Below, one piece after another: positions 9,648-22,892 of a stretch of 64,000 nt of DNA. Source of the stretch: Leptodontidium sp. MPI-SDFR-AT-0119 (Eukaryota > Ascomycota > Leotiomycetes > Helotiales > Leptodontidiaceae); assembly GCA_020726505.1 (NCBI GenBank), contig JAHLEZ010000036.1, positions 434,001 to 498,000 of the forward strand, in the 5' to 3' direction. The notes beneath the pieces were generated by a model that worked only from the letters and a program-made list of their open reading frames with translations, did not search any database and was not told the origin of the DNA. The position numbers and the translations under genes are program-made. Each line of letters opens with the position of its first letter. Positions within the stretch are counted from its first letter, which is position 1.

Positions 9648-10600
9648 TGTTAGATTTTGACTTCGGTAACTCGTGCCGATTCTACGCTGGAGAACAGCCG
9701 AAGTAATCTCCACTGCTTACGCGGCTCGGAAATTACTCTCGTATTCGATTACGTAGTCGAAGCTTCTAGAGAAGCTAATATTATATATAACTATCGAAGA
9801 GCCCTTATAACTCTTCTCTCAAGTAAGTACTTTACTTTGTCTTTAATCACGTGTTTACTTATTACGCTTCCTCTCTTCTGATTAACTCACTTATTTTCAC
9901 ATAGTAGTAATTCGCTAAGGTAGCTTATAATATTAGTTACTGACATACTATTCCTGATTGAGACTACTAACTAGACTCGGACTAGTATTACTACTACTTC
10001 CGTTTAGACGCTTATTAAGAAAGCTATACTAGCTTCTCTTAATTAAAGTAAGCTAGTCCCCTTTGAGCCCTTACTAACTTAATTATGACGTATTACAGAC
10101 CTGAGGCCTTTGACCCTAAGACTAAACCCTAGGGAAATTATAACTTAGTAGTCTTTAGACGTTATAAGCGTGCGTAACTACTTAAATTGCGGTTTTAGGT
10201 CTTATAATAAGCTTCTCATTCTTAGGTGCCTATACTTTTACGGCGCTAGTAGTAGCTATTAGTAGCGTGCTAGTGTGGCTGTATTAGGGAGTGGCTGTCC
10301 GGATCGTTACTAGTCTCGTATAAATTACAGTGGTTTTTAGGCTTTATTAGCTATATAAGAAGCTATCCTCGGAGAGGGTTATAGTTAGTTGAGCTTATTT
10401 ACCTCCTATAAGAGAAACTAAGCTAGTAGTGGCGCTAGCGTTATAATAAGAGCCTAAGTAGACCGCTGGGAACCCTGTTATAATACTAGTTAAGCGAAAC
10501 CCTTAGTAAGGTAATATATAAGTCCTTAGTAAGACTTTTTACTTTAATTAATCGATTTTAAATCGATTTAAGGCATATTAAATCAAAGAAGGAACCTTGA
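9648..10600 (+). other. Probable LTR and leader of Copia E
   Basis: Starts TGTTAG as LTRs do, but no second copy is present, so the LTR end is unknown. A decayed frame from 10086 (Met-Thr-Tyr-Tyr-Arg, many TAG/TAA where Trp or Gln would fit) runs within it; I cannot assign it. No other gene was seen. Confidence 0.4.
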
Positions 10601-10699
10601 CGTGAGGTTATAAAGACTAAAATAGTTTAATAAATTACTATAAATAATATTTGCCTAAGGAATCAAGGAAAAGAAGCTAAACTCAATTAAGATAAGCTT

Positions 10700-12528
10700 A
10701 AAATAGCTGTTATTACTTTTAAGGGAGAGAAACTAGTAAAGAAATCTAACTATATTAAGTAGATAAATCCCGCTAGTCTATTCTTAGAAATTAATAGTTA
10801 TATGCCTTATATTTCCGGTAAAGCTTCACCTCTAGATTAAACTTTATATTACGCTAAAGGTACCGAAGGAGGTAGAGCCGTATTAGCCCCTTACTTTTAA
10901 GAGCTAGCTATAAAATACTATAAAAAGCTAGACTACTTTGAGACTCAGAGCTAAAAAGCGCTAGGGGCGTTAAAGTCGATTATATCGCTGGAAAATTAAG
11001 AGCTATTTAAAGACAAAAATACGGCTAAAAAGCTGTAGAACGCTATTTAGGCTACTTTCGGCTAATTAACGCTAAAGCTAATAGGCCGTTATATAAACCA
11101 AATCGTCGATTCTAATTACAGCTTTTATAAGAGTACAGACGAATATATAAGCGTAATCTAATCGAGCGCCATATACTTAAAGCAGCTAGACTGCGAGATT
11201 CCTAAGCCTATAATAGCTAGCTTAATACTAAAAGGCTTGCCGAGTTCTTTTAACGCCTTTTCGTCTTATAAATACAAGAAAATGTCAGGTAATTTTAAGA
11301 ATATTAATATTAACGGTTTAATTAATAACCTAATTTCGGAAGAAGCTCGCATAAGCGCTAACGCCGACCTTAACGCTAATAAAGCGTCTAAAGGCGGTAA
11401 AGGCAATAATAGAAAATACTGTAATAAATACAGGATCACGAGACATATAGAGTCTACGTGTTAGGTCAAATACCCGGAGCTAAAGCCTAATTCGGAAAAT
11501 CCGAATAAAAAGCCTAATAAGGCTAATAAGGCTAAGGAGTCAAAAGGCGAGCAGAAAACAGAGTTTAGTAAGGCTATTATGACTATATCTAAGACTAATT
11601 CGCCGCCAAATAAGTATATAACGGCTAGAAAGCCTATAATGGCAAATAATAAGTCTAAAGTGCAGCTTGAACTTGCCTTACTTATAAGTACTTTTATAAA
11701 TACTATAGTAAAGAACTTAAGCGAATCCAATTCCGACGAATTAGAACGTGATATTATAAATTAAGCTTTTAGAACAGTCTATAATTACAGACTAGTTCTA
11801 GACTCCGGTGCTAGCGAGCACTATACGCTTAATAAGGGATAGCTTCTTAATTATAAGCTTACTCTTCGAAAAACGGTTATAATAACTAATAGCGACGTAT
11901 TACTAGTAATAAGCACGGGAGATATCATTATTAAGGGCAGTATTAGCTTGGAAGTAGTTATATAGCGGGTAAACTATATTCCGGGGCTAAAAACGACCTT
12001 ATTAAGCTCACGGGAAATGACTAAGAAAGGCTAGTTAATTAACTTTACTAAGAACAATACTTTATTAAAGTATAAAAAGGGCTAATTAGAGGCTAAATAA
12101 GACTATAACGCCTATTACGTTTAAGCAGAAGTTGACTACGACATCTTAGAGCCTGTAATATATTAAGTAGACTCAAATACGCTACTAGACTTTTATTATA
12201 AGAGGCTAGTGTATATAAATAAAGAGTCGATTCCTAAAACGACTAAGAAAAGCTATAGATTAAAGAAAATCCGACAAAAAGACGTAGAGCTAGCCGACTA
12301 TAACGCTTATAATAGCGGCAAAATACACGTAATCAGCAGTAAAAAGCCTATATTAGACGCGCCACCTTTAATTATATTTAATATTAATATCGCAGGGCCT
12401 TTTAAAGTCAAAGGACTTAAAGAAGAGCGTTATATTCTCACTATTACATGTAGAGGATCACGAGCTATATAACTATATGCCTTAAAACTCAAAGCCGACG
12501 CTTATAACGTACTAATCGACTTCTGTAA
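10700..12528 (+). pseudogene. Copia E gag, protease and start of integrase (decayed)
   Basis: The gag helical core at about 10900-11240 (YKKLDYFETQ, LKGLPSSFNAF) follows the UBN2-type Copia gag pattern. The zinc knuckle at about 11418-11463 reads YCNKYRITRHIESTC with the second Cys mutated to Tyr. The protease motif LVLDSGASEHYT lies at about 11791-11826. The pre-integrase and integrase start is open at 12209-12472 (FNINIAGPFKVKG). Repeated TAG/TAA sit where Gln or Trp is expected. Integrase resumes at 27530 beyond Copia B. Confidence 0.8.
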
Positions 12529-12784
12529 TGTCGGTGTAGTACTAATTCATGTACTACGCCGCATGTGTGAATATATTCTAATGCGAGTATAGTGACAGAG
12601 TAATAAATATATAGTTTAAAATCTATGTGTTTTCTAAGAGAGTGCGAAGAGAGCTAGACTATATACTACGAAATCCCACTAAATCTTTACTAAAATTAGT
12701 CCGGCTAAGCTCTAACCTCTGACTTTAACCTGTACTCCCTTTTTTAAACTAAAGTATACTTATATAAGGACTTATAAACTAATA
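12529..12784 (-). repeat. 3' LTR of Copia B (256 bp)
   Basis: Aligns end to end with the LTR of A (3445-3700). Left flank TGTAA at 12524-12528. Confidence 0.88.
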
Positions 12785-13260
12785 TAAGTAAAACTTCCTT
12801 TAGAAAAACTATTTCTAACACACGTAAAAGTAAATAATAAGTAATATATAAGAAATAATAAATAAAATAATAAAGTATTTAATAACGTCTAATCTTGATC
12901 TAATAGTGCCCCGAAAGTGCTCCGAAAGGGGTTCGAATATAGCGAGGCGTAAAAGCGAGGTTAAGTGAGAACTAGTAATAATAAGAACCCTTAGTATTAT
13001 ATAATGTAATAGATATATATATATGTCGCCTCCTTCTAAAGGTTTAGAATCTCTTTAGTAAACACATATATAACTACTATATATATATTACTCTTTGATC
13101 TCTCTAATTCGTTTAATATAACTTAAAACCTAATATTTCTAAAAAGACTATATTAAATTAAATAGACAATCTAAAAGTAAATATACTCTTTAGAGACGGT
13201 TTAGTAGGGAAATAGTATATTAACTAAAACCAGTACTTATATTAATTCTTATAGGAGCCC
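12785..13260. other. 3' untranslated region of Copia B, no gene seen
   Basis: AT-rich decayed sequence between the 3' LTR and the antisense frame. It holds a short ATATAT tract near 13010-13025. Confidence 0.45.
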
Positions 13261-13269
13261 TTAATGTCG

Positions 13270-13905
13270 CCTACTAAAAATACTATATTTAGTGCGTCTG
13301 TCTCTTTACAAAGACCCCGTCTTACGACTATGTCTTTAATAATCTTAAGAGTAAGAAGTACGTATATTATATAAAGAAGAAGTCCCGCTATAACTTAGTA
13401 AGTATTTTTATTTTCTTTTTCCTTTAAATTATATCTAAATTACTATTAAAACTTCTTTAAATATATAATTACTAATATATAATAAATCCCTTAGTTTATA
13501 GCCGAGGAATACGTCTAGTTAGTTACTGCCCTCAAGGCAAAAGATAAAGAAGCTGTCGTTATTATTACTAAATCAATTGATTCGGCACTATTAGTCGCCG
13601 CCGCTAGCGTACTAAAGAATACTAAGGAGGTATTATTAGTGTTATTAGAGAAGACTCGCGCCTTACGCCGGGAAATCGCTAGCTTAGTTAACTCGTAAGT
13701 AATAAGTTAACCCCCTTATTCCTTTTTAAAATTAAAGCTTTAAGTATTAATAACGTTATAATATAAGAGACGGTGTTAATCTTAGATTAGCTCCTTACTA
13801 CTGTCTCTACTGTCGCTACTTAGCGTAGTAAGGAGGAGGACGGTAATAAGAATGCCCCTCTTATTAAGTGCTCCTACCGAAGTCGTTGTAGTAGCGCGGA
13901 GAAAG
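13270..13905 (+). pseudogene. Antisense Cys-motif gene inside Copia B (decayed, spliced)
   Basis: A plus-strand gene-like region opposite to pol, between the RNase H end and the 3' LTR. Exon 1 (from about 13293) encodes CVCLFTKTPSYDYVF, then SKKYVYYIKKKSRYN. Restoring the RIP-type Tyr to Cys gives spacing C-x9-C-x2-C-x6-C. An intron with GTAAGT near 13398 and TTTATAG ending 13501 leads to exon 2 (13502-13694): Ala/Leu-rich helical, LKAKDKEAVVIITKSIDSAL, one TAG. GTAAGT at 13695 to an acceptor near 13790 leads to a frame ending about 13905. Exon 3 sequence is also present in Copia C (61090-60950, minus). I do not know its function; a zinc-binding fold is inferred from the spacing. The exact donor of intron 1 is unsure. 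Confidence 0.5.
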
Positions 13906-13909
13906 AGGC

Positions 13910-15365
13910 TCTTTTAAATATATATTCGTAGGGTATTTAGCCTTATTTCGGATTAGCTTCGTGGTAAGTTCTTCGTGGCGGCACTTTCTTTATATTATTA
14001 TACGGGAGTAGCCCCTTATAATAAAACCGGTAGTTTATCCCTATTAGAGTGTTATTATAAGGCCGCCCGTTAATACTTTAAATTAAAGGGTATTTAGAAC
14101 TAAATTAAGTGTGTTTTTAACTTCGTAAATTAATTAAATATAAAAATAATCACAAGTAATAAATTAATAAAATAAGAGTTATAAGGAAATGTATAAATAA
14201 CTAAAAAAATCAACGAGTATAAGAGAAACCCCTTTATTATTAGTCCAAATTAACTCTAGTTAACTATTAAATTTAACCTTTTATTTTAATAGTAAGGATA
14301 TTAGTGTCAATAAAATCTGGAAGAGCCTTATTCGGGGCGCTCTTTATTATAGCGCTAGTAAGATTATTAGCGCTATTAATCTATCGAACCTCTGTTAGTT
14401 CTTTACGCTGTATAATTAATAAATAGCTATAATATCGATTATTAAGTGCTTCTCTTTCGTCGTACTAAGCTTAATAATATACTTATAAAGGGATAAAAAA
14501 TCCGTGTAAATAATAGTAGGAAGACGTGGGATACTAAGCTTATTAATTACTATATTAATAGTAGTACTAAGGGAAATTAATATATTAATACTAATTATTA
14601 TAGTATATAACTTTAATACGAGTATTACATAAGTTACTCTCTTATATTTTATTAAGTTAGTATATATGATATTACTAATTAAAGTAAATTACGTATCCCC
14701 TATTATTTTAGTACTAATTACTAATATAAAACTTATTTATAAACTTAAGTCTTTATTATTAGTAAAAGAACTGTTTATAAAAACGTAGACTTTCGTAGAT
14801 TATAAGTTAATTAATACGTATTAAAGTCCCCTCTCTAAGTTATTTATTTACTATTTAAGACGTAAGTTTAAGGCCTTGACGTCGTCTTTCGTCGGATCTT
14901 AGTGTTACGTTACGACTAAGAGATTAAATGTTACTTCTAGCTAACAAATAATAGTAAAGTAGACTACATAAACTCGTTACTTTCTATAGACCTTTTTATA
15001 GTCCTCTTTTTTAGTGTCTATTAGCTCTAGCCTTACTCCCTGACCCTTCTGAGATATATAAAAGCTGTCCTTATTTATAGTAATAATACACTTATTAAAC
15101 GTAATAGTTTTAGTAAAGAGTAATATTTATATTAACTTTATTAGAAAACCGGCCTTAATAATCTTATCTTACTCTCTTATTAAGAAGTCCTTATTTCTTA
15201 GAATTAACGTGTCGTTTGTTTATATTCTTACGACACTAAAGTCATAGCTTTCCTTAGTATTAATTAATAAGTATAAGTTATATATTAAGGTCTTTATTTA
15301 TAAGTTCTTTACGTAATATTTATAATATATATTAAATTAATAGTTTCTAGACTTAAGTATATTAT
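13910..15365 (-). pseudogene. Copia B reverse transcriptase end and RNase H (decayed)
   Basis: Aligns in reverse complement with Copia C 59510-60900, where RNase H motifs (SLSFYKYIIKL, INVITKSTLNKALRDFI) can be read. Here the frames are broken by many stops. It joins 22893-23900 across Copia G: the sequence on the two sides continues as in copy C (TATAATATACTTAAGTC side). Confidence 0.7.
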
Positions 15366-15370
15366 ATAAC

Positions 15371-15644
15371 TATTAGTATCTAACCAAGGTTCGATACCTG
15401 ATATTAAGGTGACAAAGAATATAATAAGTGAAGTTTGATTAAGTATATTTATGTGTCCCTTTTATACGAAAAGGAAAGCTACCTTAAATATATTAAGTAC
15501 TAAACCCCGTAGCTTATATAAGTATTACTCGTACGAAACTAAGGGGTAAGGTATAAAATTAAGCTTTATCTCGGCTAAGAGAGACAACTATCTTTAGAAG
15601 CTGTCAGAGTAAGAGAATGCCCCTTAATTAAGGCTATCTTAATA
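15371..15644 (-). repeat. 3' LTR of Copia G (274 bp)
   Basis: Pairs with 22613-22887. In element orientation the ends read TATTAGG (from TGTTAGG) and ACTAATA (from ACTAACA). Left flank ATAAC. Confidence 0.85.
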
Positions 15645-17000
15645 CTAGTAACTCTTCTTTTATTAAAAGAAAAACTCTCTTACTTTCCTTCTTTTCTCTT
15701 TTATATAAAGTGCGCGCAACTTAACACATTATCCTTAGCTCCTCTTCTTCCTTTATACGAAGCACGTGCCCTATGTGACTTCGGCTCGCTATATTAAATA
15801 GTAACTACTTTAAGAAGGAACGACTTCGTTCCTTTCTCGTACGTCTCTTATTAGCTAATTACTAGCCTTTCTTACGTACAAAAGAGATTTTCTGAATTCC
15901 CTCTTTTCTTCTTTTTCTCTTCTTCTTTAATTAATAGTAATAATAATAGTAGTAATAATAAGTCCCCTTTCTCTTCTTTATATAACTCTCCTCCTCCTTA
16001 AATATTCTTTATACGACTTAAGATAACTTTATATAAATCGGCGCCTCTCTTTTTCGCCTTACTTATAAAGTAATCTAATTCGTTGTCGCTATGTACTAAC
16101 AAAAGGTCTTTTATAAGCTATAATATTACTACTACCACTATAACTAAGTAAGTACTCTCCCTCGTACGAAGTCTACCCCCTCGAGACTAGCTTCGCATAA
16201 TTACTATAATATTAATAAGGTAGTACTAACGCCTACGTAGTTACACTATATTATATTACACTATATAATATTAGTCTTTTTCTCTTTATATGAGCTGGCC
16301 CTTATCCCTAAGATATAGCTTCTTATACGAACTTCTAGTCCTTTTGTTTAAGAACTAATATTATATAAGGCCCTTATTCTCTTTAACGCCGTTAATGCCG
16401 CGCTAACTACTACTAACGCTAACGCCTAACTTATACTTATTATTAACAGGTAATAGTTAGGCCTGTTATGTTATAATACGTTATAACAAACAGTCTTAGT
16501 TATACTAGGACGTAATGTCGCCTTCGTACAAGGGCGCATTACACCTTAATAGCTTATAACACATTAGCCTTCGTACGTTAATGCCCTCTTAATTTAATCG
16601 AGAAGTATTATTTAAGCTATTCCTTGTATTAAATATTCCCGGCGTAACTTAACGCCTTTCCCTAATTATACTTTAGTTTAAAGTCATTTCGGGGATAACT
16701 ATAGTAACTATAAGTGGCGAGATTATACCGCTCGTTATAATCCCCCTCCTAAGGACTTATTATCTAAAAACAGAGGTTTAAGAAACGAGAGTGACAAAGT
16801 TTAAGTAATTACTGTGTAGAGGTCATTATAAGGACTTATTACTAGACTTATATAAAAGGGCTTAATAGAAGATAGATCTAGAGATACTTCGATTGTCTTA
16901 TAACTTCGTATATATCTTTTATATTCCCTTTTTATTTACAAGTACAATTCCTTTTTATAATTAAGCTTTTAAGCATCGTACGGAGGCTCCTTTTAAGTAA
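15645..17000. other. 3' region of Copia G with a possible antisense frame
   Basis: Lies between the 3' LTR and pol. On the plus strand, 16290-16455 reads as a helix-like frame (ELALIPKI, then NAVNAALTTTNANA) with only CAG/CAA-type stops, in the same place as the antisense gene of Copia B. I could not place a cysteine motif upstream with confidence. Confidence 0.3.
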
Positions 17001-20000
17001 ATAGACTTAAGCTTATCTTTAACTTTTACGCGGTACTTAAAATAAGTACTTCGTACAAGAGCTTATACAAAGGAAACTAATAGAGATTTCCCTTAATTAA
17101 TTTATTATTAAATTATCGTTAGACAGTTAGTTATTAAATAGTTAATTGTCGTATTAAATATTATTTATTTAGTCGAGAAATATATAACTATTGTTTTATA
17201 TAGTATTTAAATAAGTGACTAAAATAAAATAAAAACACGTATTTAACAAATGAAATTATTATATTATATAATATTATTCCTCTCTTAACTTTACTTTCTT
17301 TTCCCTCTTAACTTATTCTTTTATTTATATAATAATTTAATTATTATTAATTAGCTTTTCCAAGCTTTTATTTGAGTTTGACTTTATTATTACATCCGCT
17401 AGGTTGTCTTAATTATTAATTTATTAGATTTTTACAAGTTCTTGTCATTTATACGATTAACGTAAAGCTATAATATTAATTATTAACCGCTTTTCTTTTA
17501 TAGTGCCGAGTTTCACAAGGCATTTATATAACAAGAACGAGTTTATATAAATAACAATTAGAATCGCTAGTATTTTTAGCCGCGACGTAATAATATTAAT
17601 TATACTCTTTACTACGATTACTATATTAACCTTATTAATTATACCGTAGATCTTAGAAGCTAAGACACTTCGTATTACTCGTTTACTTTTTATATTACTT
17701 TAATAAAATATATTTTTAAAAAGAAGAAACAAGTCTTAATCGTTCGAATCGGGGTCGTCGTCCTTTATGCCGAGGATTATTATATATTTAAGCTAAGAAC
17801 TTAAGTCTTTATTATTTACAAAGGATCTATTAATAAAAATAAATAACTTTATATAATATAAGTTTAAAAGAATATAATTTAATTCTCGTTTAATATTTTA
17901 AATCTATTACTAAATACGCTTATTTAAGTTTTTTACATTAGTATCTTTTAGTTCTTGGAATTAAGCCGTAATTAATAGGTCGTACGAAGCTTTAAGTTAA
18001 TATAAAGTTGCAATATATACCCCTCGAGCCCGTTATTCTTAATACTAGTTCGTACAGTTTAGTGTTCTTAAGTTAACTTTAACTAACTTCTCGCTTTACC
18101 CTTTTTAAAGGATTTAGACGAAGTCCTTTTAACTATATATAATATATTTATTAAACGCGAGGGGTAATTTATATAATAAACAATCCTTTAGTTTTATAAA
18201 GAAACTAGTAATCCCGAGTTCTTTTTCCTTTTTCTCTTAAAACTCGTTAGTAACTAAGATTAAAGTATTATCCGTTTGTATTCTAACTACTCTAAACGGC
18301 ATTCCTAGTTAAGTAATTAAAAGACATAAATTATACGAAGACGTTTTTATATATAATTTAACCTTATAATATATATCGTACGTCCCTTATTAGTATATTC
18401 TTAATTCCGGGATACTATATAATAACTTTTGTACAAGTATAATTATATCCGGCGAGTAGTTACTAGTAATTTACTTTAGTAGTCTCGTATAAATCGTACG
18501 ATTTAGAAACGTTATCGACTAAATATATACTTAAGTAATATCTTAAATGAAGATTAATAACCCTTTTTATATAAATAACGGATAAAGTGCTAGAATTAGT
18601 CGTTAACTAATCCGTTAAATTATTAGAGACTAAGTAAGGATTTATTCTTTTCCCGCGTCGTTATACACTTAAATTACGAGTCTAGATTTCTCGTACAGAG
18701 TTTTAGTTGTCTTCCCTTTAATTTTATTAACAAGCCGGGAATTAAAGATCCGTTTATAATATTACCTTAAGTCGTATTATACGAACTTAAATACGCCTCG
18801 AGTAATTAAGTTATTAATCTCCTTTTATTAAGATTCTTTAAATAAAAGACTAAGGCTAGTAATCTTCTTTACTACTTATATCGTACGAGATAAGTTTAAG
18901 TCAGATTATTCTTTCCGAGTCAGGAAAACTTCTAGTAATCGTACGAGTCCCTTCTCGAGTTCCTACTTTGTCTTAAATAGAATTAAGACAACTAGCTGTA
19001 TTAAAGGAGACACTTAATTTAATTATACCTAGTCCTTTGGGGCCTCGGCGATTTCTTCTATATAAAACGGCTTAACTACTATTATACGAAAAGAAGTTAG
19101 TTTTAAAGGCAATTAAATAATATACTCTTTCCCTGTGACTAATAATAATAAAAACAGGCCTATTTATTCCTTTTTCTCCCGCTATACTTTTACTAAAGAT
19201 TAAATAAAAGTCGTATAATCTTAGTAATATTAAGGCTGTTCCTTATACTCTAAACATCTTTAATCTTTCGTATAATTTAAATCTTTCGTAATTCCGTTAT
19301 TATTATCTAAACTGCCCTTATTCTAATAAACATATTTATAGATAATAAGTCTTTATACGAAAGTCTAAAATATACTCTAAAAATAAGAAGTATTAGAATC
19401 AGTCTATTTAGATTAACTGTATCGTTTACAGCTTTTACGGCTATTTAAAGGACTACATCTTTTACTAGGTTTTCTCTTTTTGTCTCGTCTTAAATAATCT
19501 CGTACAATCGGCGTAAAGGAGTATAATACTACTTAACCTTCCTAACACTCTAATATACCTTGACTAAGACTTCCTTTATATTAACGTTTATTATATAAGT
19601 ATTTACTTTAAATTCTAATAATACGAAGTTCGTCCCGGTATTATATACGAAGTAATCTAAAGGTCTAAAGTAAGTATTAATTTAATACGTATAAAGTGTA
19701 ATCTACGTTATCTTCACTAAATTATCCTTTAAAAATTAAGCGACATTAAAGCCGATTACCTTATTAACTACTTAAAGGACTATTACTCTTAAAAAATATA
19801 AGATATTCACGATTATAAAGAAATTAAATTCAGTATTGTCTTTTAAAGAAAATCTAAATCGACTTAAGTTTTTTATATAAAGCTAATATTATTCATAGAA
19901 CTTTAAGATTTTCTTAATTATACGAAGGTTTATTTCCTCGTGTCTTACTCGCTAAAGAACGTAGTATAGTTTCTTAATTAAAGGATGCTTAAAGTATTAA

Positions 20001-22600
20001 TAAAGTTACTTAAGCTTTATTTCTATAAAGTACTAGTATATAAACGTGTCTTTTATTATATAAATTATTATTTATAAATGTCCTTATTTTTATACAATCG
20101 GAATTCTCTTATCCCCTTAAATTATAATATTCTAAAGGTTATTTAATCGTACACTAAAGGAGTTTATATCTTAAATATATAACAAGAACAGGGTATTTAT
20201 TAGAATAATCTAAAACCTCACTTACTTAATAAGTATTCGTATAAGTATTAATCCCTTTAATTCTATTACTCCTTTATTAAATTAAATCGTATATGTTTAG
20301 TTACTCGTATAATTAACTTCTAGCGACAGGTTAAACTTTAGAAGTACTTAGACTTATTACTTTCTTATAATAGAGATTCTAGTAATATTATTATTTAATA
20401 TAATCCCTTAAAAGACTTCGGACGAATATTTGTCTTCGATAACAAATACCTTGCCTTTATACGAATCCTTTATTAAGTCTCGTCGTAAAAAGGCGTGTTT
20501 TATTAATTCGTCGTTTAGAACTTAAATTATTTATTGTCCGTTAACTTCCCTGTACTTTATAAAGAATCCTTTTAACTTATCTTCGTCTTTTTATTCCTTT
20601 ATATCTTCTAGTACTTCTTTTATTATTATACGATTAAATTCCTTTAGGAAATCTTTATACGAACTTAAAAAAGCCTAAGTTACTTTTTTAAATCTATTAA
20701 ACTCAGTTATTAAGTGATTTTTAACTTTCACTTACGTGGCTTTTTACTTTACCTCTAAATAATTTATTAACTAGTAACCTTCTTTCTTATAAATAATATA
20801 TTTCTTATTTATACGATTATTAAAAGGGTTCCTTAGACGAAAAGTCCTCTTTTAGAACTAGTTTAGTACTATATAATCCGGAAATCGTCGTGCCTTCTTA
20901 TAAAATTATCTCTTTATTAAGTTGTGATTATAATTATATAAACGATTCTAGAGATAAGTACTAACCTCCCTCGTTCGTATAACTATAGTAATTATAAATC
21001 GTAAGTCTATATATAGCCCTTTAAGTGTCTATATAAGCTTATATAGTACTAAATTACACTCTTTTACTTTACGACATACGTTTAGCACTTAATCGCGAAG
21101 ATTATACTTTATTTAATATTCCCTCGATAAGCCGCGTTACGCCGTATAAAGAGAATTAAACATGATTTTTAAGTATTCTAACTAAGACTTCTCTAGGTTC
21201 TTTATAATCGTAGAGATTAATATAATCTCTCTTTACTTAGACAAGTACTTTTACTAATTCTCCTTAGTCTTAAAGTAATTCCGAGTTATACGAATTATTA
21301 TAAAGAAATCGTACAAACGTCCTATAATTTTATTATAATAAAAATCCGCTACTCGTCCTTTTAATATAATCGAGAATACTAAGTAATACTAGTTACTTAA
21401 GATTCTAATCTTTATACAATAGTTAAAGAAGACCTAGAGGCAAATATTTAAGATATTATATTACTCTCCGCCGTACTTCCGGCTCTCGTTACTATAAACC
21501 TTTATTAAGTCTATTAATAACCGTAAGTTCAGGATAATTATCTAAGACTTATATAATATAGTCGGTTCTAGCGGAGGAGCTCTCGGGGTCAGTAGATTGA
21601 TTATCTTTATACGAATATTGTCTTAGTAGTCGTTCGATAGTTTCGTAGGCTTAGTCTCGACTTAAAAGGTTATTACTTAAAACCGAATGTGGCGTAAGAC
21701 TAAAACGTTTGTACGCTAAGTAGCGTTATTTAGTTATTTGACCTTTATTTAATAATAAAGACCTTATTAGATTTATATATAAAGTCTAGTTAAAACTAAC
21801 CGTGTTCTTATTTAAAACGACATAAGGCAAAGGACTTAGATATTGTCCGGACGTTTAAGGCTATTACTAAATTATTTAAATTAGTTCTAAGAGTAAGTTC
21901 TCTGCCTCTTAAGTTCGTATAATTAAAGAATCTCTAGAATTATCTAAAATAACGTGTCTCGCTAATAGTTCGCTTTATATAATTAAAGTTAAAGTACCTT
22001 GCCGGTTTCTGTCTTACCCTTAAGATTTTTATTAAGTATAAGTCCTTCGATTTTAATCTGTCCACTTATATAATTCCTCCTCTTTTAAAACATCTACTAA
22101 CGTTTAAGTATATAAAATAGACCCCCTTTACTCTCGTACTTATACTCTATAATTAAAGAAGTATATATAAAGATCTTTAATAAATTCCTAAGATCTAATA
22201 ATAAATGTATCTTCTGTTTATCTTTTAAAGCCTTCTTTAAATTCTTCTTAAAGTCTATAGTCTTAAAACTCTTTTTAGTAGTATTATATAAGGGCTAAGG
22301 TAATATAATTATTAACTCGCTTAAGCGTTTAATACTCGTCGTTCGTAAAGTTAAAGGGTTCCCCCTATACTTTTATATCTAATAAGTAAGTGACCTCTAA
22401 TAATAAAATTATTATGTCCTTTTTCGTATAAAGGTTAATAAAAATTATTAAGTCGTGTTTGTGTTTTGTGAATTTTTAAATCGTATAAATTGTCTTCTTT
22501 TACTAGTCGCCGACGTAAGGTCTAATTAGTTTACCTCTCTGGTCTGTCTTTTCGATTATCGTCGTACAAAAATATTGCCTAACTATTCTGTGGTTATTTA
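17000..22600 (-). pseudogene. Copia G gag-pol relic
   Basis: Decayed polyprotein. The integrase is placed by its similarity to element A: plus-strand 19400-19790 matches A 40-440 (shared TTTAGATTAACTGTATCGTT against TCTAGCTGTATCGTT, and later blocks). By the fixed order of Copia elements gag should lie about 20600-22560 and reverse transcriptase with RNase H about 17000-19400. Those two placements are inferred, since stops are too dense for motifs to be read with confidence. Confidence 0.6.
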
Positions 22601-22612
22601 ATTACTAATTAG

Positions 22613-22887
22613 TGTTAGTATTTAACTAAGGTTTAATACTTAATATTAAGGTGACAAAGAATATAATAAGTAAAGTTTAATTAAGTATATTCCGTATATC
22701 CCTTTTATACGAAAAGGAAAGCTACTTTAAATACATTAAGTATTAAACCCCGTAACTCGTATAAGTATTACTTATACAAAACTAGGGAGTAAAGTATAAA
22801 ACTAAGCTTTATCTCGGCCAAGAGAGACGACTATCTTTGGAAGCTGTCAGAGTAAGAGAATGCCCCTCAGCTAAGGCTATCCTAATA
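22613..22887 (-). repeat. 5' LTR of Copia G (275 bp)
   Basis: Pairs with 15371-15644 and keeps the terminal CA of the element orientation (TGTTAGTA on the plus strand). Right flank ATAAC at 22888-22892. No clear primer site was recognised inside it. Confidence 0.85.
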
Positions 22888-22892
22888 ATAAC

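Larger units (their letters stand above)
15371..22887 (-). mobile_element. Copia element G nested in Copia B
   Basis: Complete 7517-bp LTR element with a perfect 5-bp duplication ATAAC (15366-15370 and 22888-22892) and two LTRs. Its integrase region resembles that of the A/B/C family, but its LTRs and most other sequence differ, so it is a related, separate family. It is heavily RIP-mutated and notably rich in preserved TACGA/TCGTA words. Confidence 0.85.

Noticed and set aside
11461..11730. Minus-strand hydrophobic frame (possible membrane protein)
   Set aside because: It is antisense to the Lys/Asn-rich end of Copia E gag, whose complement naturally reads as Leu/Ile/Phe; no support.
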